DNA from: Gigaspora margarita
Taxonomy: Eukaryota > Glomeromycota > Glomeromycetes > Diversisporales > Gigasporaceae
Direction of reading: 5' to 3'
Length of the DNA: 64,000 nt
NCBI GenBank assembly: GCA_009809945.1
Contig: WTPW01000946.1
Span: 204,530 to 268,529, forward strand
Shown here in pieces: positions 22,353 through 34,836 of this stretch. How positions within the stretch are numbered: position 1 is the stretch's first letter; the number at the start of each line of letters is the position of its first letter. The position numbers were made by a program, and so were the translations under genes. The notes beneath the pieces were generated by a model. It ran no database searches and was not told where the DNA came from. It worked only from the letters and a program-made list of their open reading frames with translations.

Positions 22353-25300
22353 TTAATTTACACTATCTTTTCTTCTCTCAAACACAATACCATCATATAC
22401 CCGATTAAGAACAGGTCCAAAATATTTCTTAGGTGGAATCTTTCCAGTTTCGGTTGTAACATTATATTTTAATATAACATTATGTAAAACCATTTTAATT
22501 TGATTAACAGCCATAAATCTACCCGGACACGAATGTTTTCCATCTCCAAATATAGTCAAGTTACGTTCAATTTTTGTAGCGGAAGCATTACGTTCCAGAT
22601 GACGAAATGCATAAAATTTCATAGGATCTTTACCCTGAATTCCTTCATCATAATGTGTATCAAGAAAATTTAAAAAGGCCATACGACCTATAATATTGAT
22701 TAATTAGGAAAAGATGAGTATTATTATGGTTTAAAAAGAATAATAATCCTAAGAAACAATTACCTTTCGGAATTTGATAACCATTTTTAAAGGTATAAAT
22801 AGATTTAACTATGCATATGTGCGGCAAACCTAATATGTCATCGAAATTTCTGAATGATTCCTTAATAAAACTATCTAACTTCACCATTTTATTAAAATCA
22901 TGAGGTGTAAGCTCGTTGCCGTTGCACTGCTTATTAATTTCTTGAGCCTCCTCATATAATTCTTGCACGTATTCTTTTCTCCATGCCAGATCTAATTTTT
23001 AAATAAATAAATATTTTAAGATAGAATTATTGTTTATAACGTATAAATAGAAATAGCTTACCGTACAAAGCAGTGGCAGTACGATTAGACGTAGTGTACA
23101 TGGAAGCAAAAACGTATACACCAAGTGAATCAGCAATATAATTAATATCTACATTATTTGGATCCAAATCTGGAGTTACTCTAGGATTGTCTAAATAGAC
23201 TTGTAGTAAATCCATCTTTTTTTTTTTTTTTTTTAAAAAAAAAAAATCAAATTAAAAGAAAATTCTTCGATAATTAATGCAATAACTAAAGTTTGTTTTT
23301 TTATAGTCCAGAGTAGGGATGGGTTCGGTCGGTTACGGTCGGTTTCGGTCGGTTATTATCGACTATAGGCATATAACCGGCTAAGTGCGGTCGGTCATAC
23401 CGGCTAATAACCGACTATAGTCGATCTATTATTTTATTATGCAAAGGTTCTTTGATCCTTTAACCAAAGTTGTAGAGCCGATCTTTCTGATTCTAATGGC
23501 GATTAGNTCATCAAAATTGGTTCGTTGGTNCTTGAGATAATTGAGATTAAAGCAAGAAAATAAGGATCGACAAATTTACGGTTACACAAAGAGTCATATT
23601 TTGTGTACAGTCGATCACGTATAGTATTTACGGGATCTTCCGCTTATCGGGCTGATCCGTGTCGATCTGTTGGCATCGGCTATAATTTAGTCGGTCAGCT
23701 AAGCCGCTCTGACCGACTAGAATCGGTTACGGCTAATAGCCGGTCACAAACGGCTATAACCGTAACCGTACCCATCCCTAGTCCAGAGTGTAGCGGTGGA
23801 CTCTATTTCTATGTAAAGTGATATAAAATTCATTTTATCCGTTTTAATGCATTTGTAGCATACCGCAATTTTCGGCAAATATTACCCAGGTCTTACGCTC
23901 TTGGTCCTTAAAAATTAATTAGTCTCCTCCCCCGGGACCGGCATTTTACTATTTAATTTGACACATCATTGACGGTGGGTACTTTATTAAAGGGGTACTA
24001 ATTGGTGAAAATTACGGTAAATATTAAAACGTAATATCAGATATTGAATTTTTTGTTCATCACCATTACATATTGTATCGTGCATCATTTATAATTTTTG
24101 CTCTGGACTTTGAAAAGTTTTCATTTCCTTATAATCATAACTTACGGGAGCAACCCAATCATCACCTAATCTTTTTCTATCATTAAGACGTTTTTCGATG
24201 ACTGGTCTAATACGCCTGATAATTGTTTCCCTATATTTTGAATATGGATTCCAACCAAACCTGTAAGGAATCCTAATAATAATAATAAATAATAATAATA
24301 AGTTTATAAAAGGTTATTTCTATTTATAAAATTTGAAAAGGTTAAAAAAAAAAAAAAAAACTTACGTAATAAATTGTTGATGAAGCCAGGGATGTATAAA
24401 AGCTAATAATGGTGGTATTACAGTAAGTTTTGAAACTGAAGCTGTTAAGTTCCTAAAAATATCCAAAATATCATCATAATGGCAGCATTCCTAATTTTAT
24501 TTTAAGTTAATAGACAGAAACATTTTTTACATCAAAAAAAAAAAAAAAAAGTATAAATAAATAAATAAATAAAATAAAATGAAATAAAAGATAATAAAAA
24601 CAATATTACAGTAATAATAAACATACATCACCAAAAGCAACGCTAGAAAATGGAATCGAAATAATATCTCGCATAACTTTCACTGGGTCACGAATAACTT
24701 TCGGTTCTATAATAAATAAAATTCCTTTAAATCTCTATAAAAAAAATATAAAAGTCATTTCAAAAATTTAAAACTTACCATCGCAATCACCAATATACAT
24801 ATCTATAGCTTTAATATTGCTATATAACTTGGTCGTAAGCCAGTCTATTTTCTTAGTGAACCAATCTTTCATAACTAACCCGTTTTTGATCATATCCGGA
24901 GAGTAAGTAAATATATAATGTAGCGGTAATTGCTGTTTTCAAATTCAAAGAGTGATTTAAACACGTAAATAATTAATATAAAAAAACACCATATAAGTGC
25001 CGCCAAGCGAAAACCTATCAACGAATGTTTTAGGGACTAAGCCCCTGAAAAATCTGATCTGTAACATATATACATAATCAAAAACTCATGTAAGACAAGT
25101 TATAGCCGTTCCAAAACACTTGTTCAATTATTATGAATATGGTACATAAATTGATAGCAATATATCAGCAGATTGTATCGTTGGGACATTTAACCTCGTT
25201 TACTATAAATATTGCTATCGGATTTTCTATTCGGAATATTTTGGAACAGTCCGTTGTTAGAATTATTTTTGGCCTGCATTATGCGCATTTCATGTGATGA

Positions 25301-25866
25301 TTCATATAAAATTTTAAAAAAATGCAATTTGCTTATAGCTAAGGTCGAGTCTAAACAAAATATAATTGACAGCTTCTCTGGCGGAATTTATATTCATTAT
25401 TTTTAATTACCGTTTTTGTTGCTTCTATATGGTTAAAATCACGATCTCTTACGAATACTTCTTGAGTTGAATCCTTTCCAACGACAGTTATTATTTGACC
25501 GAATACGTATAACGAAAATGACTCGCCATACTGTTAAATAATAAATTATTAAAATATAAAAAAAAATTTTCTATCATAAAAAAAAAAAAAAAAAAAAAAA
25601 CCTTTTTACGAGATTCTAAAATTAACTTTTCACAATCCGTCAAAAAACTCCATGTATGTCCGATAATTGGAAATCGGTAAGGAACGAAAGGTGGTTCATT
25701 CTAAAAAATTTAACCTTTATATTAGCAACAATAATGAACAAAATGTCAATGTAGAAAAACTTACCAGCTTAATATCTTTCCTCGTAAATTTGAAAAAAAC
25801 TGACGCTAAAATTAATCCTAAAATCAATGATTGAATATGAATATTTACTATTAAGGCTTCAATCAT
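22353..25866 (-). CDS. cytochrome P450 monooxygenase, 11 exons, 530 aa
   Basis: A microsomal class P450 that would oxidise a small hydrophobic substrate using electrons from NADPH-P450 reductase at the ER; the substrate cannot be told. Exons on the minus strand: 25866-25765, 25700-25602, 25530-25411, 25058-24990, 24932-24779, 24706-24627, 24490-24366, 24272-24146, 23215-23062, 22991-22764, 22687-22353. All introns are GT-AG and the 1593 coding bases stay in frame from ATG to TAA. The first ~25 residues form a membrane anchor, followed by the Pro-rich hinge (PPFVPYRFPIIGHTW). An I-helix FASMYTTS is at about 328-335, the ExxR motif (ESFR) at 388-391, and the heme loop FGDGKHSCPG at 466-475 with Cys473 as the iron ligand. 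Length is normal for the family. Most introns are 57-136 bp; introns 3 (352 bp) and 8 (930 bp) are enlarged by transposon relics. Intron 2 has an unusual GTTTTT donor followed by poly-T. It is the only intact host gene in the window. Confidence 0.92.
23314..23780. mobile_element. hAT-type MITE in P450 intron 8, perfect 8-bp target duplication
   Basis: Starts tagggatgggttcggtcggt and ends accgtacccatcccta; flanked by GTCCAGAG at 23306-23313 and 23781-23788. The 467-bp body has repeated ggttacggtcgg/ccgactat units and two ambiguous bases. Its middle (about 23455-23570) is related to the inverted-repeat arms at 43432-43590. An 8-bp duplication with TAGGGATGGG ends is diagnostic of hAT. It lies well away from the splice sites. 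Confidence 0.9.
23861..24019. mobile_element. 159-bp MITE in P450 intron 8
   Basis: taccgcaattttcggcaaat at the left is mirrored by ggtgaaaattacggta at the right, with TA at both borders. It is the second insertion in the same intron and helps explain its 930-bp length. Confidence 0.6.
25106..25252. mobile_element. small inverted-repeat element in P450 intron 3
   Basis: ccgttccaaaacacttgttc and gaatattttggaacagtcc are inverted, as are gatagcaatat and atattgctatc inside. It accounts for much of the 352-bp intron. Confidence 0.5.
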
Positions 25867-25953
25867 TTTTTTTTTTTTTATTATTGCATAAAAATAATTG
25901 ATTTATTATCGTATGTTAACTTTTGATGTTAATGAAACTGTTCATAGATCGTA

Positions 25954-25970
25954 GCTTATATTTATATACT
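25954..25970 (-). promoter_or_regulatory. TATA-like element upstream of P450
   Basis: On the minus strand agtatataaatataagc lies about 90-105 bp before the ATG, a plausible TATA box position. No other promoter element is recognisable. Confidence 0.4.
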
Positions 25971-25984
25971 TTTACATACTACAA

Positions 25985-26614
25985 ACTACAATAAATAAAA
26001 TTTTAAAAAAATATTTTCATAGATTATTACTTGTTACCATTACTGAAAACAGTTAGCTAAAAGATGATCGCCATAGCGGGTTTATATAATAGTCATTATT
26101 CTGACCTATCTTGAATCGAGGAAGGGGTAGAGATTGGCGTATATTATACAAACCATATATGACAATCAAAAAAAATAAACAAATAAAATGCGAAAATGAG
26201 TATTTCAACTTCGGAGGTGCTAATTAAATTAAATTTTGTTACAAAAAAAGACCACTTCATTTACGTAATTTGGATTTCAAATTCGTTATTCTTAAAATTA
26301 TTACATAATAAAATAAACGAAGATTCTTTTGCACAATTAAAGTTAGCACTATTTCAGAGCTATTAATAATACGTATTGGGGTCAAGCGGCAGGGTCGATG
26401 AACGGGTCGACTTTCAACCTGCATCTTTGTCGTCTAGGCCGGTCGAGCTAGTAGTTTAAACAGTGCAAATCTTCATTTGTTTGCTAATTTAGGTTTTAAA
26501 GTTTTCAAACAATTAATATAAGGAATGATTTTAGAAATTTAACCCGAAGTATAAGAACTTACCAATTGTAATCACGTCCCATACATGATTCGCATAACTG
26601 CACTTTGAAAATTA
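25985..26614. other. P450 upstream intergenic region
   Basis: AT-rich with a short GC-rich island (about 26380-26455, gggtcgatgaacgggtcgac). No ORF. It may hold regulatory sequence; nothing specific is seen. Confidence 0.4.
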
Positions 26615-26948
26615 TATGGTACATGTAGCCCCAGAACCAACGTCACATGACAAAGAGCGGCCAAAATTTTAACAATTTTTATTATAAAAATTTCGTGTTA
26701 CATAAAAATTAGCCAATTAAATTTTAATATAATAAAAAATTTATATTAGTGGGCAAAATTTTAAGATATATTAAATATTTTGGCTAATAACTTAAGTTTG
26801 AGTAAACTAAGAAACATTTTGTTTCTGTAATAATATAATACAACAGATTATTTTTTGTTATAATATTATTATTATTAGTTATAATCATTTTTATTTTACA
26901 TAGTTATTAAAGATCACGCGATGTTGGTTCTAGGCTACATGCACCATA
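26615..26948. mobile_element. MITE with TATGGTACATGTAGCCC ends
   Basis: tatggtacatgtagccccag and ctaggctacatgcaccata are inverted and the match continues through aaccaacgtcacatga. The interior is AT-rich with an attagccaatta phrase. Length 334 bp; TA-rich borders. Confidence 0.7.
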
Positions 26949-27219
26949 CTAATTTAGAAATCTCCGAGATTCTAATTTTTCATCGGGTAGCTTTGTTTGG
27001 AATTCCATGCACTAATTTCCAAAATTTTATTTGACTTAGATTTGCCCAAATCCGAAAGTTTCCTTAGGAATGTAATGTAATTTTATCGTACGGGCTTTTT
27101 TTGAAAGCTTATACGCACGGGTATATACCTGTGCGAATGAGTTATTTTTCATTAAACTCAAAACTGAATTTAGCTTTACTTTCGTTCAATGAAAACTATC
27201 ATAATAGTTAGATGGTTTT

Positions 27220-27900
27220 AAAATTCTCATAGTTGGTACTGTACTTTTTAAAATTCTTACAGTCGGTGAAGATTCTGTTTGGTTTGTTGGTAGTTTTTAA
27301 AATTCTTATAGCAGAGCGAAGATTTTTAAAACTATATTGCACGACTAATATTTTTGTTGCATTATCTATTCAATTGTAGTAATTCATGGGTTTTCAATTC
27401 CAGTTGGTCATATTCATTGATTATGGATGGGTCAGTTATGGATGTGCTGTTGCTTAATGACTATATTTTTATATGGTCATATTTGGTGCAATGACTTAGA
27501 GCTACATAGTCTTGACCAAGCGCAAATATTTGATCATCATATTATGTTTCAGTCGAATATTTTTAAAATTCTCATAGCTGGTGAAAAGCTTTATTTAGTC
27601 AGGTTATTTTAAAAATTTTTGTAGTTGGGAGAAGCTATATTGGTCAGACGATTTTTAAAGTTTTTATAACCGGGCGAAAACTATATTCAGTTAGATTATT
27701 TTTTAAAGTTTTTATAACCGGGCGAAGACTATATTGAGTTAGCTTATTTTTAAAGCTTTCATAGTTGGCGAAGACTATATTTGGTAATTTTTAAAATTCT
27801 CATAACAAATAACTGGGAGATTTTTAAAAGTTTTAATTGTTGGTCGATGAATTAATGAGGTCGGGAACTGGTCGGGAAACATTTTTAAAGTTTTTATAAA
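27220..27900. repeat. degenerate tandem array, about 50-60-bp unit
   Basis: Units of the form tttttaaagtttttataacc then gggcgaagactatatt.agttaga recur with spacing near 50-60 bp, best preserved at 27640-27780. Older units extend left to about 27220. The ORF at 27427-27612 lies inside the array and is not a gene. Confidence 0.6.
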
Positions 27901-28517
27901 ATTTGAAACTAGTTTTTTCCTTGTAAGATTACTTAAAGGTTTCAAAAAAAGTAAATAAATAAAAAATATGTTTATATAAATAGTTCATCGAATTGGTTCT
28001 AAACGTTAAAGTTTTTTTTTTATTTAAACGGATCTACAAGTTCTTTCAAAGTTTTTTTTTCATGTTTGCAACGAATGAAAACATTGAGCTTCAAGATCAT
28101 CAATGTAAAGTTGCTACCCGATATTTAATAAGAGAAAAAAATTAAAGTTGGTTTAATTAAGAGAAAATTTTTACGAACAAGTGAAAAAATTCTGTTAATG
28201 CAACATAAAGGTTTAAATTCTATAAATAGCAACATAACAAAGTTTAAATTCTGTAAATAGCAACATAAATTCTGTAAATAGTAACATAAAAAGTTTAAAT
28301 TATTAGTAAAGGGTGATGCACGGGTTGTTATGTCAAACTCCGTACGATAATTATTTAATATTACTTAATATTAAGCAAGTGACAAGTCATATGTCATTAT
28401 TAATTACAAAATTATTTCAGAATCCGAAACTTGAGTTCATCCGAAATTCCAAATCCGAAAACTTCCGAAATCTCAAAACTCCCAAATTACTAAAAGTTCA
28501 TTTGTGTTTATATGCAT

Positions 28518-28907
28518 TAGGGTTCTGCAAATGCTAGTTCCCGGCGTATTGTCACCAGGTCAAGCACTAGTGCCTTATACCATGCCTATGACTATAGACA
28601 CAAAAGGGCATAAGATACCAGGTACATTAAAGTATGCGCACAAAGTGCCAGGCACTAGCAAACGCATGGGCACAAAGTGCTGGCACAAGGTGCCGGAGTG
28701 GTGCGGGCACAATGCCGAGCATAAGTGTCTGACAAAACTAAATAATAAATATTAAATTTCTGTGCCTCCAAATTTTGTGTCTGTACCCGTGCCTATACCA
28801 AAATTTTAATATCATGCCCATGTCTAAGTTTTTCTAAGTATCATGTCTATACCCGTGCCTGAATTTCTTTTTGGGCACAGGCATGTGTCCGGATTGTAAA
28901 ACCCTAG
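28518..28907. mobile_element. hAT-like element with TAGGGTTCTGCAAATGC ends
   Basis: tagggttctgcaaatgc at the left, ggattgtaaaaccctagtat at the right. Flanks atatgcat and gtataaat match at 5 of 8 positions, so the duplication is weak. The body is rich in ggcacaaagtgc and gtgcctataccat units in both orientations, giving a short spurious ORF. Confidence 0.6.
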
Positions 28908-31900
28908 TATAAATATTTATTTTAATTAATGTAACTCATTTAAGATAAACTATATAGGAAATTTAATTTTATTAAAAATATTAAATTAGAAAATAATGCT
29001 TTTCAAAATAAGATAATAATCAAATTGTAAGAGATTTAGTTAATGAAGATGAGTTGAATGAATATTCAAAATCTAGAAGGTAAAGAATATTATAATATAA
29101 GTGAAAGAGAACAAAAACTTTTAATATATTGATGAAATTTAATAAATAATTATTTTTTATTAATATTTAAATTAAATATATATATTAACCTTTTTCTTTA
29201 AATGATTAAGGTCTTTTTTATCTCAAACATAATATAAAATATCTATATTATATTTTAATTTTCTTTACTATATAAATATTTTAATTAAATATAAATTCAC
29301 ATATTATTAAATTAAAGATAAAGAATTATATTATTTTGCACAGGTGTATATAATGCGCATTATAAGACTTAATATAATATAAAATCAAACTATCAAAATA
29401 GCCCAGTTTTTGCTAATTAGAGTTATGGTAAATATATAGACAAGAAAAAGAAGCTTATAGTATCTTAAATTAGCATCCATATGCTCTTAAAATAGCACAT
29501 AGTATTTCAAATTAGCACCAATGTGCTTTTGAATTAATATATACCCAATATAACCTATAATTATTTAGTATATCTGTATCATTAATCTGAATTACAAATA
29601 TTAAATTTGTATCTTGTTCAACATTCATAAGCCAACAATTATATGATTGGCTGGTATAACTTAGTTTATTGTTTGAAAGTATAACATTTTATTAATAAAA
29701 TATTACTTTGCAACCATTTTTAGCTTAAAAAAATAGTTGTATTTACTATACAAGCATAATCAAAATAATCAGCATTCACAAGAACTTCAATAAAAGCAAA
29801 TATTTTTTTAATTAATGCTAGTACTTAGTTATATTGCAATATGTAATTAAGTTCTAAAAACTAGAAATAGTAAAAACTGTTTGAGATTGTATTTAAAATT
29901 TAATGAACTTTTGAATTTAGTATATAATGTTTAACATGCTATAATAATAACAATAAGCTTATTAATGCTCATATTTTATATATTATAAATATTATAGAGT
30001 ATTTAATATAACTTTAGATAGGTAGTAGATCAATAATATAGTTGATTATAAAAATATCATTGGTTTATAATTGTATAGATTAAAAATTGTATCATATCTC
30101 TAATAAGTAACATAATAATCAAAATAAGGTTGAATTACATAAATTATTTTCAAAATAAAAATGATAATAAATATAATTTTACTAGTAATTTATTTATATA
30201 TCTAAATTTTTTGATCATTTTAGTTTGAGTTTATATCAATTTACTACACTCTATTGTATCTGCATATTTGTGACAATTTTTTTAGCATATATTAATTAGC
30301 TTGTGAGCTTTTTCTTTTATTTTCTAGTAGAAAAATTATGTATTTTGATAGTTTAATTAATCATATATTATTTTAAAAATATCTGGTTCAAAAATCAGCT
30401 TTCATTTCAAAACAACACATATGTGCACACTCAAATTAATATGCAGATCAATCAATTAACATAAAAGTAAACATTATTTCATGTTTATACAGTATTATAA
30501 ATTTTACTAATCTTAAATATATAATATTTTAAAAAAACTTTACAATCTAATGTTTATATTCTATTTAACTATTTGTATCTTCATACTGAAAATTAGTTGC
30601 TGGCTTCTTTTATAAAACCTTGTTAAATTCTTTTAATATAAAATTATAATTATAATTAAGTTATAGAATTATAGTTATATACTATTATTTTGTTAATTTT
30701 TTAAATTCTAAATTGCATTAAAAGCCAATTTAAATATAAAAACAAAATGGGTTGATCAAAAATTTAAACCCATTTTTTTTTAAATTTTTACTTCCAAATT
30801 AAAATTTTCAAATTTTAGTACTTTACTTAAATTTTTAAATTTTGAATTTAATTATTTTGTACAGATGCACTATAATGAATATTATAAAAGTTGATATAAC
30901 ATAAAGTTATTGAAATTAAACTAACCTATTATAGCTAGAATTAGATAAGATAGGGTTTATATAGGCAAAAAATTTCTGTTTAGCAGATATAAATTTGCCT
31001 ACTAAAATATTTTTGGCCAATTTTTATACAATTGTTCCAAATTTTATTAAGATGCATCTTATATTTTCTAAGCTAGAATAAAAGTATACTACATATTAGA
31101 TGTTATATAATATTTATCTTTTAAAGCTTTCTTAACATTGCTCCAAAGTCAAGTAAATAGAGTTGATCATAATATAGTCTTTATAATCAAATTTAATAGA
31201 AAAGAGGTAAATTTATATAACAATTATAAAAAATCTTCATAATTGTTACATGGAGATCCTTTTTATAATATGAAATTAAAGTCAGCCAAAGATTCTTCAA
31301 AATCAACTTCAGAGCTAATTTTTAGAGCAATATGAAAAAGATAAAATAACTCAAAATTTGTAAAATGTACACTTTTACTGCTATTGTATAAACCTATAAA
31401 CCTTGTTTAAATCATTTTAAGTATGACACACTATGGCTATTAAGTGTTGCATATAGTTTGAGCCTTTGTAAGTCATCATAGCTGGCTAGAATAAAGACCT
31501 TCATAAAAATTTTTTTATATTCTACTTTGCCCAATTATTTTAGCTGGCAAATTTGTCTGTTTTGTTAAAATACAAAGTGTGATTACATAAACAATATTAT
31601 AAGCTGCAATTAAACAAATTAGGGAAGAACATAGACAAAAATTTAAATTGGATTTGGACTTGTTTGCTTTTTCTTATAATTAAACCAACTATTACTAATT
31701 TAGTATTGAAAGAAATAATCCAATTTAAAACTCTTTTAAATTTGGTTGCTCACCCAAAATATTGCCAATTTCAGAATTTTGCCAATAATAAAAGATTTTT
31801 TGTTTCAAATGATCTGACTAATAGCATTTTGGCTCATTATCAGCCAACTGAATCACAAGCCCAATTTTAATAGTAATTTATTATTTGGTTGGTTGGTTAA

Positions 31901-32002
31901 TAATGCATTTTTGCTTAAAAATATTCCAAATTTTAACCAAGTAAATTTTTGAAATTGATATTCAAATTACTGGTTCTGATATGTTCGATTGCATAAACAA
32001 TA
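28908..32002. other. 3-kb AT-rich block nearly free of CpG
   Basis: No gene or ORF of merit. A diverged direct repeat is seen: 29327-29460 and 30845-30960 share ttattttg.acag.tg..ta.ataatg and aacataaa.t phrases. The fragment at 29455-29540 has alternating agcacatag/atgtgc units like the 12888 element. CpG is strikingly rare throughout. Confidence 0.5.
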
Positions 32003-32305
32003 ACTACCCCAGTCGCACCTACAGATTTTCACCGGCACGTGATTTTTGGCCAATAAAATAACGAGATCAGGTGTAACGTAACACGATCAGAAAAATCCAG
32101 AAATCTCTTGTTTCTCTAAAAGTTTCATAAGAAACCACCTTTAGTGCTCTAGTAAAAAATTTTCCTTGAGCGATTTTACTATAGGGACTCTAACTTTTAA
32201 CTCTAACATAGACCATAACCCTAACATAAATGAATTTTAAAAAATTTTGATTGTGCGCCACGTTGATCACGTGTCGGCGAAAGTCTGTCGGTGCTACTGG
32301 GTAGT
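32003..32305. mobile_element. MITE family D, CpG-retaining copy
   Basis: actaccccagtcgcacctac at the left is mirrored by ggtgctactgggtagt at the right, with the arms continuing through caccggcacgtgat. The interior has a block, accacctttagtgctctagt then gcgattttactataggga, that recurs in three other places. A CpG-depleted inverted copy lies at 36816-37130. Confidence 0.75.
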
Positions 32306-32329
32306 GCATAAGGGGCAGTGCACAAACAA

Positions 32330-32610
32330 TTAAGGGGTAAATCACAGATACGTAAGGTGCATAAAATGAATACAGTAATAACTTACTGTAACTATTAAGG
32401 AGGGAGAGCGTATAAGTTTAACCGATTTAACTCTAATAGTTACTAGGAGATAAGTTTCTGATAAAGGTCTCTTCAGCACTACACTAGCTAACTTCATTAT
32501 TTTTCCTTAAGTAAAATCGAAGGGAACTTCTCTACATTTATCTCCCTTTATTGAAGAACGATAGTACTACTAAGCCTAACGTGCTATCGAGTATGTTCAT
32601 AATTTAGAAT
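32330..32610 (-). repeat. LTR-like dispersed repeat, copy 2
   Basis: Reverse-complement relative of 2380-2680; shared phrases are ctaatagttactaggagata, aaaggtctctt and gaagggaacttctct. On the minus strand a cttcaataaag signal precedes a run like that in copy 1. Fragmentary. Confidence 0.5.
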
Positions 32611-34267
32611 AATCCACATTATCTCTTTTGGATAATTCATTTGTCTTTGCCCATACGTTAATGAAGATCTTACAAAAAGGGGTGATTATATGTTAATCAT
32701 CAAGTTTACAAGGATTTTGACTAACATTCAATGAATTATATAAAAATAGAAATGAAAGTTATCTATACTAAATAAAGAGAAGAAGATCGATTACAAATGG
32801 GAGGTAAACTAATCGGGAAATTCGAATCTCTAATGTCCCAATTTCGAATTGTAAACGCTTCTATATTAGGCAAATAGTAATACTGTGCCGATTTTCACTA
32901 TGAAATTTTGATTTTTCACTGCGGGCTACCACTTATTAGCATACAGTACTAGACCGGTCTGAGTTTTTTATGATCGATCCTGACCCATGATTTTTCTATC
33001 AGCCCGTATCACTAAATGCTATGCAGAGCTTTTGCAACAATCCTAATAAGTTAACCATGCAATTTATTTAAATTAGCTATAAATTCGAAACCCTACTTAG
33101 GATTTTTTAATCTAGTTTAACTGAGCAGCGTACTCACAGGATCTTTATATCCCACTTATAAGATTTTGTGAAATATAAAACTCTAGGCATTATTTTGGAA
33201 GGAGTCTTATATTGGAAGAAGATTTTGAGATGTGAGAATCTAATGATGACGGGCTGGTTAACGAAAATTTTTGCCTAATTGAAGTAGAAAATGAGTTATC
33301 CCTTCTATTTGTGGATTTATTCGTTTCGCGCATTGACTTTTTTTTTAAAATCTAACATCTAACCAGAGATGGACAATGATGCATTCATTAATCAGAGTAT
33401 GGTCATCAAATTCATAATGACAACCAAATTTGTACAAGCTGACAATTAAATTCATAAATTCGTGCTGACAATCATGTTGACAATCAAATTCGTACTGTAA
33501 CGAATAATTTTTCCCCAGGTCTCTCATTTCCGTATTTGTCTAATTCTTTAAGTTGTCACTTACCTTTCATAATTACACTATCATATATTACCAGTAGTGA
33601 CATTGGTAAATCGTATACCCTTGGAATTTGTGGTACTGGGTAAGTGGCGTGATTGAAATTGTGTAACAAGATCGGTATCGTCGTCATTATCGTTGTCGGG
33701 TTTTATAATCACATGAAATGTGGAGGGATGGTTCCGTTCAACTTTTTTTGGTGCGCTATATTTTTTCCTGTTTTAGAAGGTATTATGGTTATCTCTTTTT
33801 TTCCGTTTATGGTATAGTTCAAGATGGTGAGAACATATATTGTTTATGTAATTTTAATTTATGTGCGGTTTAATAATCTATGGTTTAGTATTAGAAGATA
33901 AGCTTTAGTGTATTTTGTGGTTTACAAGTTGCTGTGTAAATTTTTTTTTGATTTCTTGGCACTTACCCTCAACTTTTTGATGTCGCTTATGCTGATTTTT
34001 TAAAAAATCCTATTTTAGTAGGAGTAATGATTTTCGTTTGTTCATTTTTGGAAAGTATTGTGATTTTCAATTTCTAATATTGACTTCATTATTTAAAGCA
34101 TGGACCTTTTCAAATGTTAATCATGATGCATTCCTATTACGACATTCTTTATCATCTGAAATCTTTAACATGTAATTATTGCTAGACAGTATTTTTGAAA
34201 TTTGACTATTGCAACATTTTCGAACACTCATATGATTGTTAAATCTGTAATTCCTGACTAATGTCGT
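32611..34267. other. CpG-containing region without a recognisable gene
   Basis: Base composition is less extreme than in neighbouring blocks. A small set of direct repeats (gacaatcaaattcgtactg type) lies at 33400-33500, producing a spurious ORF. No ORF chain, splice pattern or family motif could be supported; a degraded gene cannot be excluded. Confidence 0.4.
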
Positions 34268-34275
34268 AACGTGAC

Positions 34276-34387
34276 TAGTGATTGTACCCGGGTAGAAATT
34301 TTTCTATTGTGTGACAGTAATTTATCCGGATATCCGGATAATTTAATAATCACCGGGTAGAAGTTTTTCCAACGGGTACAATATCTA
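34276..34387. mobile_element. 112-bp hAT-type mini-MITE with perfect 8-bp duplication
   Basis: tagtgattgtacccgggtag at the left and aacgggtacaatatcta at the right are inverted; AACGTGAC flanks it at 34268-34275 and 34388-34395. The centre is the palindrome atccggatatccggat. At 112 bp it is close to the shortest size a MITE can have. Confidence 0.85.
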
Positions 34388-34437
34388 AACGTGACCTTGT
34401 TTTTTTACATGTCACACGTGATCGTACTAATGATGCC

Positions 34438-34700
34438 TGACGAATGGTGAAATAGTTTCGTCTAGACGAATGATGAAACATTTTCGTCAGGCAGCTTCAA
34501 TTAGACGAATGACGAATTCGTGATGAAACTCATGACGAATGACGAATCTCGTGACGAATGACGAAACTCGTGACGAAATTCAACGAAAAGATATATTTTG
34601 ATGAGAAAAAAATAAATAAAAATTAAAGAACGATATTTTTTAGGAATCATTGAAAACTGGTTAGTGTATAAACGCCTTCTGGCGTTATGAGGCTTCTGTT
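34438..34700. repeat. GACGAATGACGAA minisatellite block, CpG-rich copy
   Basis: Repeats of gacgaatgacgaa and ctcgtgacgaa followed by a unique tail (aaaactggttagtgtataaa then cgccttctggcgtt). A second copy lies at 37990-38250 in the same orientation, with most CpG sites changed to CpA or TpG. Confidence 0.7.
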
Positions 34701-34836
34701 TCGAGGAAAACCACTGAAACTATAGTTGTTAGACGAAACTTTTTTGCAAAAGGACAAAAGACAAAACCTCTAACAAAATATGAAACCTCAAATCCTTTTG
34801 AAGAAAGATGAAATCTCGAATTTGAAATGATGAAAC

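Noticed and set aside
25212-25406. plus-strand 64-codon ORF in P450 intron 3
   Set aside because: Lies within an intron on the opposite strand, overlaps a small inverted-repeat element, and has no recognisable domain.
33345-33527. 60-codon ORF rich in CQHEF units
   Set aside because: Explained by about 20-bp direct repeats; no support for a gene.
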